64,000 nt of DNA, from contig JBMOMJ010000029.1 in the NCBI GenBank assembly GCA_049324695.1, forward strand, positions 75,594 through 139,593, given 5' to 3'. Under the pieces are notes generated by a model. It was not told the origin of the DNA. It searched no databases and was given only the letters and a program-made list of their open reading frames with translations. Shown piece by piece: positions 15,850-22,762 of the stretch. This stretch comes from PMG-095 sp049324695. GTDB lineage: Bacteria; Myxococcota_A; Polyangia; Polyangiales; Polyangiaceae. Within the stretch, counting starts at the first letter, position 1. Every line of letters begins with the position of its first letter. A program made the translations under genes and the position numbers.

Positions 15850-16965
15850 ATGATTCTACTGCCGGTGGGTCGATTCTGGTGCGCCGTCTTCATGTTTCTG
15901 TTCTCCCTGCTTGCTTGCTGCGAGCGTCGGAAGTCTCTGCCTCCGGCGCCGGTAGCCATCCCGGCTGCATCGTCAGCCGTGGTTATACCCAGCTCCGCTC
16001 CCGCTCCTCATATGGTGGGCGAGCCGTTCGCGCCGAATACGTTCGATGAAGGTGAGCTAGGCCATGCGTGCGAACGCATTCGAGCGAAGCTTCCCGCAAA
16101 TGCTGAACCGACCAACCCCGCGAAGCTTCGAGACTGCGACTCGGAAGCGCTCTACTACGGAATTGGAGTGCCCAAGGATCTCGAGAGGGCGCGTGCCTGT
16201 GCTTTGGCTGAGTTCGGTCGCAGGCAGGAGCATCTGGTGTTCGGCGGCGCGTCGATCTTGATGATGATCTACGCAAACGGCGACGGTCTGCCGGCTAACT
16301 TCGAGCTTGCTGCTAGGTATGCTTGCGACTTTGGCGGCGCGCCCGCGGAGCTCGCGAGTCGGCTCGCTCATCTGGACAGAATGCGCGCTTCGTATGAGCC
16401 CGAGCGTTTGGATGTGTGTGATCACGCAACCAGCGGGCTCTTGAGTGGATTTTGCGCCAAGCACGAGGCGCGAATCGCTGATGTGGCTCGCGCCGATCGC
16501 AAGCGCAAGGCAGTCGTTTCCTTGCCGCCTAAAGAGCTGGAACGCTTCGAGCGCGCCGCGAAAGCTTTCATCGAAACTCGAGTGAACAACGAAGTGGATC
16601 TATCCGGTACGTTGCGCGCGGCGTTTCAAATCGAAGAAGAGCAAAAGCTCGCGGACGCCCAGGTCGAACTGCTGGAGAAGCTGCCTGATCCCGCTTTCCC
16701 CCGTGCCGACGGCGACAAATCGACCGAAGCGGAGCTGAAACGTTTGTACGAGAGTGCCGTAAAGAATCTTCCTCAAAAGACCGATATGGACCTACCAGGG
16801 CAGATCGCAGCCGCCGGCGTGAAAAAAACTCAGCGCATTTGGTTGCAATACCGCGAGGCGTGGATCGCGTTGGGCATTAAGGTGCGTCCGGACAAGCCGC
16901 GCGAAGTTTGGTCGGACGTGCTTACCCGCGCCCGCATCGCCATGTTGAAAGAGCTCGCAGATTAG
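15850..16965 (+). CDS. lipoprotein with Sel1-like and LprI/DUF1311-like regions
   Basis: A 371-residue protein. The ATG at 15850 gives a signal peptide ending FSLLACCE. About residues 90-180 resemble Sel1-type repeats: SEALYYGIGVPKDLERARAC, then MMIYANGDGLPANFELAARYAC. The C-terminal part ends in IWLQYREAWIALGI, the conserved core of LprI/DUF1311 domains (lysozyme-inhibitor-like). A role in the envelope, perhaps protecting against lytic enzymes, is inferred. A decayed copy of its 3' end appears at 19981-20103. Its stop TAG overlaps the relic hemL stop on the other strand. Confidence 0.7.
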   Translation: MILLPVGRFWCAVFMFLFSLLACCERRKSLPPAPVAIPAASSAVVIPSSAPAPHMVGEPFAPNTFDEGELGHACERIRAKLPANAEPTNPAKLRDCDSEALYYGIGVPKDLERARACALAEFGRRQEHLVFGGASILMMIYANGDGLPANFELAARYACDFGGAPAELASRLAHLDRMRASYEPERLDVCDHATSGLLSGFCAKHEARIADVARADRKRKAVVSLPPKELERFERAAKAFIETRVNNEVDLSGTLRAAFQIEEEQKLADAQVELLEKLPDPAFPRADGDKSTEAELKRLYESAVKNLPQKTDMDLPGQIAAAGVKKTQRIWLQYREAWIALGIKVRPDKPREVWSDVLTRARIAMLKELAD

Positions 16966-17149
16966 CTCGCTGCGGGAGCTGCTTCTGCTGCGGCTAAGGT
17001 GGCCGCCACGTCTTCTTTTCGTGTGCGCCCACGATACGAACGCTGCTTCGAACTCGACGGCGGCCAAAAGATGCCGAGCGGTGTCAGAGGCGTTTGCGTC
17101 ATTCCACCTCTTCACTCGACCAGGTTGAAAGAGCAAGGTGAGCAGAGCG
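16962..17149 (-). pseudogene. decayed hemL 3'-end fragment
   Basis: This stretch is homologous to the last ~220 bases of the intact hemL (20101-20320), with internal deletions. In minus-strand translation the pieces FQPGRVKRWNDANASDTA and FEAAFVSWAHTK match intact FHPGPVKSWNDAKASDTA and FEAAFVSLAHTK. The stretch between them is shortened (intact HemL has SLGARGVYWPPS there), and the PLP domain is absent. The fragment directly follows the LprI-like gene and precedes protease copy B. It is a non-functional duplication relic. Confidence 0.85.
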
Positions 17150-17192
17150 TCCTGTCGGATTGAGAATTAAAGTACGTACCCGGCTTGCAGGC

Positions 17193-17254
17193 ATGCTATT
17201 TGTCGCTCCGCCCGTGCCACGAGAGTCGTGTTGCCTGGGCTCGGGAGGTTGGTC
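17193..17254 (+). promoter_or_regulatory. conserved 5' region of protease copy B
   Basis: 17193-17213 matches the block at 2170-2190 in 19 of 21 positions, and GGGAGGT at 17243-17249 is the ribosome-binding site for the ATG at 17255. TGCTATT within the block could be part of a -10. The block is preserved between copies whose other upstream sequence has diverged. Confidence 0.4.
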
Positions 17255-18478
17255 ATGCAGAGTCGGGCGTTTGCGTTGTTGGTGGGAGCCGTGGGTGCTT
17301 CTTTGGCGTTGGATTATGGGTGCTCGCAGCACTCCGGGGAGGAGCAGGTGGGGAGGGGCGAAGGGGCAATTCAATTGGCCTACGTCTCGTCTTCACAGAC
17401 CGCGGTGGGCAAGGGCGCGCACCTCGTTACGTCGTGGGGTTCCGGGCGTAAGGCCAAGTCGGTCGGGTACATTCGCCCGTTCAATGACACCTGGGCGTAT
17501 AGCGGTCTCGAATCGACCTGCGGCGCCACGTTCATTTCGGATCGTTATGCGATCACGGCCGCTCACTGTGTCGACATGTGGAATCTCCCCACCTGCTACT
17601 CGAGTCCGACGAACCCTGGCAGCGCGTTCAAAGTCGTGCAGGTGGCTACGACCAGCCTGGACATCAACGAGTACAGCCAGCAAGCCGTCGTGACGGGTAC
17701 CTGGCCGAGCTGGACTCGCGCTGACCCTTTGACCTCTGCAGAGGGATACACCACTACCGAGAACACCTGCTACGTGCAGGCGCGCTGCGATAACCAAGGA
17801 ACCAATCCCAACCTACACTTCGGCCGCTGCAATTGCCCTGACGACATGGCCAATTTCAATGGGGACGTCGTCGATATTGCGCTCATCTATTGCCCCAATC
17901 GTTCCAAAGCGGGGTCCAATTGGTCGGAAGTCGCATCGACTCCGGAAACGGTAAACTCGTCGGTGGAGACGTGGTGGTTCCACGAGATTCCGGATCTATC
18001 TATCACTGAGGATCCGAACCCGCCTTATCAGCCCGCTTACAACTACCAGCACTACTACCGGCTGGAGGCGGACCGTTCCCAAAACTGGCACTACAACAGC
18101 CCCGGTCACACGTTGCAGCTTCTGCCCCTCGTTTCGTACATGGATGTCACCGGGAAGGACTACTACATCACGTCGGTGGGCCCAATGGGCTATAAGTACA
18201 CGATGACGACGGTGAGCATCTGCCACGGCACGTCGGGTTCCGGTGTATTCGTCGGTACTCCGAACGGCGCGCCAATCGCCCCGAACGACCCGAACCCCCA
18301 GCTGCTCGGGCCCGCGATCTACGGGGACAGTTTTGCAACGACGCATCTTTGCGAACAGATCAACGTCGATCCAGGCACCAGCACTCGGATGCAGTTCACC
18401 AAGCAGAGGTACACGCGCATGCTGGAGCGGGTTAGCTACGGCGGTACGCAGGTCGTGCTCGCCGATCGTGGCGACTGA
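17255..18478 (+). CDS. trypsin-like serine protease lipoprotein, cassette B copy
   Basis: A 407-residue paralogue of the protease at 2236, clearly homologous along its whole length. The signal peptide ends LALDYGC. The triad is intact: His104 in TAAHC, Asp207 in DIALIYC and Ser327 in GTSGSG. The Cys-rich insert (CYVQARC, RCNC) is retained, as is the ending YGGTQVVLADRGD. The main differences are a few substitutions and a short insertion (MGYKYT) before the Ser loop. Both copies keep open frames and catalytic residues, so both are probably functional. It is followed by the paralogous propeller lipoprotein. Confidence 0.88.
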   Translation: MQSRAFALLVGAVGASLALDYGCSQHSGEEQVGRGEGAIQLAYVSSSQTAVGKGAHLVTSWGSGRKAKSVGYIRPFNDTWAYSGLESTCGATFISDRYAITAAHCVDMWNLPTCYSSPTNPGSAFKVVQVATTSLDINEYSQQAVVTGTWPSWTRADPLTSAEGYTTTENTCYVQARCDNQGTNPNLHFGRCNCPDDMANFNGDVVDIALIYCPNRSKAGSNWSEVASTPETVNSSVETWWFHEIPDLSITEDPNPPYQPAYNYQHYYRLEADRSQNWHYNSPGHTLQLLPLVSYMDVTGKDYYITSVGPMGYKYTMTTVSICHGTSGSGVFVGTPNGAPIAPNDPNPQLLGPAIYGDSFATTHLCEQINVDPGTSTRMQFTKQRYTRMLERVSYGGTQVVLADRGD

Positions 18479-18496
18479 GCGTTTTTCGCCGACAAG

Positions 18497-18525
18497 CGCA
18501 GGCTTGCCGAGAGGGTGAGCCTGCG
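18497..18525 (+). terminator. hairpin between protease B and lipoprotein B
   Basis: CGCAGGCT at 18497-18504 pairs perfectly with AGCCTGCG at 18518-18525 over a 13-base loop, 18 bases after the protease stop. The position matches the hairpin at 3464-3504 though the sequence differs, which suggests the structure is selected. There is no T-tract. Confidence 0.5.
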
Positions 18526-18565
18526 GCGTGACTTCGAATCTTTTCGCTTCAACTTTGGAGTGAAT

Positions 18566-18588
18566 GCTAGCTCGCTGCCTGTGCTAGC
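18566..18588 (+). promoter_or_regulatory. paired GCTAGC motif upstream of propeller lipoprotein B
   Basis: GCTAGC occurs at 18566-18571 and 18583-18588, the same 17-base spacing as at 3541/3558. The bases between the two hexamers differ substantially from cassette A. Candidate promoter or repressor site. Confidence 0.4.
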
Positions 18589-18609
18589 ACTCATGGCGGA
18601 AGAACGAGA

Positions 18610-19863
18610 ATGCCGAGAAGCAGAGGTGGTTTCGTTACCGGGCTGGCGGCGGTGATCGTTGGCACCACGCTTAGTTGCGGAGAGGCCGACGCGAACAAGG
18701 CAGGCTCGGGCGGAGCGAGCGGCGCCGGCGGAAAAGCGGGCGCGGGTGGTTCGTCCGGCGGGGCGGGCTCGAACACGGCGGGTCGCGGCGGGCAAACCGG
18801 AGCCGGTGGCAACGTCGCTCCCTCAGGCGGTGGCGGTACTGGCGGCAACGCGGGTATGGGAGCAGTTGCGCCGCCTTCGGATCCACGCCCTCAGAATCCG
18901 AATCGCGTGCCGAGCCTGCCTGTTGGAGAAGCCGGCTGGGAAGGCAGCACGGTACCACTGTGCGAACCCATGGCGGGTGAGTTTCGCGGCTTCTCAACGT
19001 GGGCTGACGCGCGCGGCGTCTACACTCTGTTCGGCACGAAGTGCGGGCTCGAGCACGGTCCCTGTGTGAACCCCGGGGTCTCGCTGCAGTTCAATGACGG
19101 CAGTGGTTGGAAGTGGCTCAGCTACGACGCGATCGACGGCGATGAGTTGAGGTTGGGCGGTTTCGCTGGTGGCCCGCTGCTGATTACCGGCGCCATCGGC
19201 GACGAGGGGGGCGTTTTCTTTCTGGAGAACGGAAAGAGGACGCTTTCGTACTCCACGACGAGCACTTACGGCGTCACCTCGTTCGTTGCCGGAAGCGGGC
19301 GCGCTTACGTTGCGTCAGGGCAGCAAGTGTTCGAGTACCGCGATGGCGCCTGGAAAGAGCTCGCTACCTTGCCCGAGCTCGTATCTCCGATCTGGGCCGA
19401 TGGCGATGTCGTCGCCGTATTTGGTCAGGACGTAGCCTACGCCAGAACCGCAGTGACCGAAGCGATCGCGCCGCTCGCGAGGGTTCCCGTCGGCATTTAT
19501 CGTTCAGCGTGGGGCTTTGGTGCAAACGACTACTGGGCGGGCAACAGCGTCGGTCAGTTGGTGCACTTCGATGGCAAAGCCTGGAGCACGCTCGAGACCG
19601 GCAGTGTTCGCTCGATCAAGGGCATGTGGGGCCGCGGTTCGACGCTTTACTTCATCACCGACACCGAGATGGGCCGGGTTCAGAGCGGCCATTCCGAGCT
19701 AATCGTTCCCGAATCCGTGGGTGAGAGCTTCGAATCCATCTGGGGTCGAGCGGAGAACGAAGTCTTCGTGAGCATCGCTGAAGGCGACGGCAAGTTCGAC
19801 AAATACGCTTGTGGTAGCGCTTTCATGCTCTGGTTCGACGGAACCGCATTTCACCAGTTTTGA
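18610..19863 (+). CDS. Gly-rich-linker propeller-like lipoprotein, cassette B
   Basis: A 417-residue paralogue of 3586-4842. The signal peptide ends TTLSCGEAD (Cys23). The linker (about residues 30-92) has diverged in order of Gly/Ala/Ser, while the C-terminal domain is strongly conserved: LQFNDGSGWKWL, YRDGAWKELA, WGFGANDYWAGN and the ending LWFDGTAFHQF. This contrast suggests selection on the propeller-like domain only. Cassette B ends here; equivalents of the genes at 4852, 6075 and 7382 are missing. Confidence 0.8.
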   Translation: MPRSRGGFVTGLAAVIVGTTLSCGEADANKAGSGGASGAGGKAGAGGSSGGAGSNTAGRGGQTGAGGNVAPSGGGGTGGNAGMGAVAPPSDPRPQNPNRVPSLPVGEAGWEGSTVPLCEPMAGEFRGFSTWADARGVYTLFGTKCGLEHGPCVNPGVSLQFNDGSGWKWLSYDAIDGDELRLGGFAGGPLLITGAIGDEGGVFFLENGKRTLSYSTTSTYGVTSFVAGSGRAYVASGQQVFEYRDGAWKELATLPELVSPIWADGDVVAVFGQDVAYARTAVTEAIAPLARVPVGIYRSAWGFGANDYWAGNSVGQLVHFDGKAWSTLETGSVRSIKGMWGRGSTLYFITDTEMGRVQSGHSELIVPESVGESFESIWGRAENEVFVSIAEGDGKFDKYACGSAFMLWFDGTAFHQF

Positions 19864-19980
19864 GCGATCAACCGCCGGCTCCGCTCCAGTGGCGCGACCG
19901 GCAGTCCGGTTACGACGGCGTGGGGCACGTCGGCCAAAGACGTGCGGGCCGGCAACGTCGACGACTCTTTGCGTTGGCTT

Positions 19981-20103
19981 GCCGAGAACAAGAGAGCTGG
20001 ATCGGTTTGATCTGCGAGACCGAGCGGAGTTGTGACACACCGGCTTTCGGCGCTGGCAGCCATTGCTACCCAAGCTCGTAATGTTGAAAGACCTCGGCGG
20101 TTA
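19981..20103 (+). pseudogene. possible decayed 3' end of an LprI/DUF1311-like gene
   Basis: Immediately before hemL, ATGTTGAAAGACCTC...TTAG mirrors the last codons of the LprI-like gene (16942-16965), 20 of 24 bases. Upstream, a frame reads QESWIGLI where the intact gene has REAWIALGI, and ATQAR where it has LTRAR, separated by frameshifts. The match is short and degenerate, but it is the reciprocal of the hemL relic at 16962-17149. Together they suggest a duplicated gene junction. Confidence 0.4.
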
Positions 20104-21378
20104 GCTCGCGGCGAGCGCTGCTTCGGCGGCGGCGACGGTGGCTGCGATGTCTTCTTTGGTGTGCGCCAGCGAGACGAACGCTGCTTCGAACTGTGAGGGA
20201 GGCCAGTAGACGCCGCGCGCGCCGAGGCTGCGGTGAAAGGCCGCGAACTGGGCAGTGTCGGAGGCTTTAGCGTCGTTCCAGCTCTTCACCGGACCGGGGT
20301 GGAAGAACAAGGTGAGCATAGAGCCGACGCTTTGCACGACTGCGCGTTTGCCGGTTTTTTGCACTGCGGCGCGTAGGCCATCGACGAGGGTTTGGCTGAG
20401 GGCGTCGAGGCGTTCGTAGGCGGCGGGTGAGAGCTCCGACAAGGTGGCGAGCCCAGCGCTAACTGCCAGCGGGTTTCCACTCAAAGTGCCCGCTTGGTAA
20501 ACGGGGCCGAGCGGAGCGACGAGGCTCATGACGTCGCGTCGGCCACCGTAAACCGCGAGGGGCATGCCGCCGCCGACGACTTTGCCGAGGCAGGTGAGAT
20601 CAGGGCGCAATCCGAAGCGACCTTGCGCGCCGCTGACGGACAGGCGTGAGCCGGTCATGACTTCATCGAAGATGCTGAGCGCGCCGTGTTTGCGACACAG
20701 CTCGATGATGGCTTCGAGGAAGCCCGGTTCGGGCGGGACGCAGCCCATGTTGCCGGCGACGGGTTCTACGATGACGCACGCGATGTCGTTGCCGCGTCGC
20801 GCGAAGAGATCGTTGAGCGCAGCTATGTCGTTGTAAGCGAGCGTGGCGGTGTGCTCCACGATGCTGGCGGGCACGCCGGCGGAGTCGGGGTTGCCGAACG
20901 TCGCGGCGCCACTGCCGGCCTTCACTAATAGTGAGTCGGAGTGGCCGTGGTACGCGCCATCGAACTTCACGATGACGTTGCGCTTGGTGAAGCCACGTGC
21001 GACGCGGAGCGCGCTCATGGTGGCTTCGGTGCCACTCGATACGCAGCGCAACATCTCGATGCTGGGATACAGCTCCGTGAGGCGCTCGGCGAAGCGCACT
21101 TCGAGCTCCGTCGGCGCGCCGAAAGAGAGGCCGCTCTCGGCAGCGCGCTGCACCGCTTCCACGACCTTGGGGTGCGCGTGTCCGAGAATCGCTGGGCCCC
21201 AAGAACCCACGTAGTCGATGTACTCGCGGCCGTCGGCGCCCGTGAGCTTGGATCCACGTGCGCTTTGGACGAAGACGGGTCCGCCACCCACGGCGCGAAA
21301 CGCGCGAACCGGGCTATTCACACCACCCGGCAACAGGCGCTCCGCGCGCGCCAACAGCTCTCGCGAGTCACTCGACAT
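20101..21378 (-). CDS. hemL: glutamate-1-semialdehyde 2,1-aminomutase
   Basis: A 425-residue PLP enzyme that converts glutamate-1-semialdehyde to 5-aminolevulinate in the C5 pathway of haem and tetrapyrrole synthesis; cytoplasmic. Features: N-terminal RLLPGGVNSPVRAF, PLP-binding region CVSSGTEATMSALRVARG, SIFDEVMTGSR, and the Schiff-base lysine (about residue 266) in LGKVVGGGMPL. The length is normal. The start is one base after the glyA stop, so the two form an operon led by glyA. Its 3' end is the parent of the relic at 16962-17149. Confidence 0.97.
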   Translation of the reverse strand: MSSDSRELLARAERLLPGGVNSPVRAFRAVGGGPVFVQSARGSKLTGADGREYIDYVGSWGPAILGHAHPKVVEAVQRAAESGLSFGAPTELEVRFAERLTELYPSIEMLRCVSSGTEATMSALRVARGFTKRNVIVKFDGAYHGHSDSLLVKAGSGAATFGNPDSAGVPASIVEHTATLAYNDIAALNDLFARRGNDIACVIVEPVAGNMGCVPPEPGFLEAIIELCRKHGALSIFDEVMTGSRLSVSGAQGRFGLRPDLTCLGKVVGGGMPLAVYGGRRDVMSLVAPLGPVYQAGTLSGNPLAVSAGLATLSELSPAAYERLDALSQTLVDGLRAAVQKTGKRAVVQSVGSMLTLFFHPGPVKSWNDAKASDTAQFAAFHRSLGARGVYWPPSQFEAAFVSLAHTKEDIAATVAAAEAALAAS

Positions 21379-21379
21379 T

Positions 21380-22654
21380 TCAGCTCACCACAATGCCTGG
21401 TGGAGGGAAGCCGCCGCACAGTTCCTTCACTTCGGCGGCCACGCGATCGAGCACGGCGCCGTCGTCTGCGTGCGAAACCACCTCATTGATCCAGTTGGCG
21501 AGTTTCTTCATCTCGGCGACGCCCATGCCGCGCGAGGTGATGGCAGGCGTGCCGATGCGAATGCCCGATGGATCGAAGGGCTTGCGCTGATCGAACGGGA
21601 CAGCGTTGTAGTTACAAACGATGCCGGCGCGATCCAACGCCTTGGCCGCGATTTTGCCGGAGATGTTCTTGTTGGTGAGATCGATCAGCACCAAGTGGTT
21701 GTCGGTGCCGCCCGTAACCAGCGCGAAGCCGTGGCCGAGCAGGCTTTCGGCAAGCGTCTTTGCATTCGTCACTACATCGTGAGCGTACTGCTTGAACTCG
21801 GGGGTAGAAGCTTCTTTGGCAGCGACTGCAATGCCAGCCGTGGTGTGATTGTGCGGACCACCTTGCAAGCCCGGGAACACGGCGCGGTCGATGTCCTTCG
21901 CGTATTCGCTCTTGCATAGGATCATGCCGCCGCGTGGTCCGCGGAAGGTCTTGTGTGTCGTGCTGGTGATGATATCCGCGATCCCGACGGGGGAGGGATG
22001 CGCGCCGCCGACGACCAAGCCCGAAATGTGTGCAATGTCAGCGCAGAGCTTGGCGCCCACCTCGTCCGCAATTTCCCGGAACTTGTCGAATTCGAGCACG
22101 CGCGCGTACGCAGAAGTGCCGCACCAGATGATCTTCGGCTTGTGCTCACGAGCGAGCGAGCGCACTTCGGCGAAGTCGATGCGATGGTCCTGGCGGCTGA
22201 CGCCGTAAGCGACGCTCTTGAAATATTTTCCAGTGATGCTCACGTTCCAGCCGTGTGTGAGGTGGCCGCCGGCCGGCAGCGCGAGACCCATCACGACGTC
22301 ATGCGGCTGGCAGAAGGCGAGGTACACGGCCAGGTTCGCAGGGCTACCGCTATAAGGCTGCACGTTGACGTGCTCCGCTCCGAACAGCGCCTTGACGCGA
22401 GAGCAGGCGAGCTCCTCGACCTGATCGATGATTTGCTGCCCCTCGTAATAGCGCTTGCCCGCGTAGCCCTCGGAGTACTTGTTAGTCAGCACCGAGCCGC
22501 TGGCTTCCAGTACGGCACGTGAGGCGTAGTTCTCGCTGGGGATAAGTCGCAGCTTGACGGTTTCGCGCAGCTCCTCTTCACGGATGAGGCGCGCGATATC
22601 TGGGTCACGGGTCGAAAGCGGAGGATCCCTGAGGTCCTGGGGGGAGCTTGGCAT
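21380..22654 (-). CDS. glyA: serine hydroxymethyltransferase
   Basis: A 424-residue PLP enzyme that interconverts serine and glycine while charging tetrahydrofolate with a C1 unit. Visible: LIPSENYAS near the N-terminus, TNKYSEGYAGKRYYEGQQ-type substrate loop, and the catalytic lysine (about residue 235) in STTHKTFRGPRGG. Full length. It heads the glyA-hemL operon; glycine/one-carbon genes nearby (purU) fit. It is divergent from the kinase gene, with a short regulatory region containing a palindrome. Confidence 0.97.
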   Translation of the reverse strand: MPSSPQDLRDPPLSTRDPDIARLIREEELRETVKLRLIPSENYASRAVLEASGSVLTNKYSEGYAGKRYYEGQQIIDQVEELACSRVKALFGAEHVNVQPYSGSPANLAVYLAFCQPHDVVMGLALPAGGHLTHGWNVSITGKYFKSVAYGVSRQDHRIDFAEVRSLAREHKPKIIWCGTSAYARVLEFDKFREIADEVGAKLCADIAHISGLVVGGAHPSPVGIADIITSTTHKTFRGPRGGMILCKSEYAKDIDRAVFPGLQGGPHNHTTAGIAVAAKEASTPEFKQYAHDVVTNAKTLAESLLGHGFALVTGGTDNHLVLIDLTNKNISGKIAAKALDRAGIVCNYNAVPFDQRKPFDPSGIRIGTPAITSRGMGVAEMKKLANWINEVVSHADDGAVLDRVAAEVKELCGGFPPPGIVVS

Positions 22655-22695
22655 GGCGCGAGGGTACTCGCGGGGACCCGGCCGCGCCAGTGAAC

Positions 22696-22709
22696 TTCAA
22701 CAGGTTGAA
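22696..22709. promoter_or_regulatory. TTCAAC-N2-GTTGAA palindrome in glyA/kinase divergent region
   Basis: A perfect 6-bp inverted repeat with a 2-base centre, followed by an AT-rich stretch (GAAAATAATGAACAATTTC), unusual in this GC-rich DNA. The 108 bases between the two divergent genes should contain the glyA promoter. It could be an operator; the regulator is unknown. Confidence 0.35.
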
Positions 22710-22762
22710 AATAATGAACAATTTCTTCTTCGAGGCTCACTGCAAGCGTTGCTGCGAGAAGA

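Noticed and set aside
18530..18545. tRNA T-arm-like TTCGAATC sequence
   Set aside because: No cloverleaf or anticodon arm around it.
16962..20320. Transposon-type target duplication around cassette B
   Set aside because: The flanking duplication is about 200 bp, degenerate and carries no transposase or terminal inverted repeats, so recombination-type duplication is favoured.
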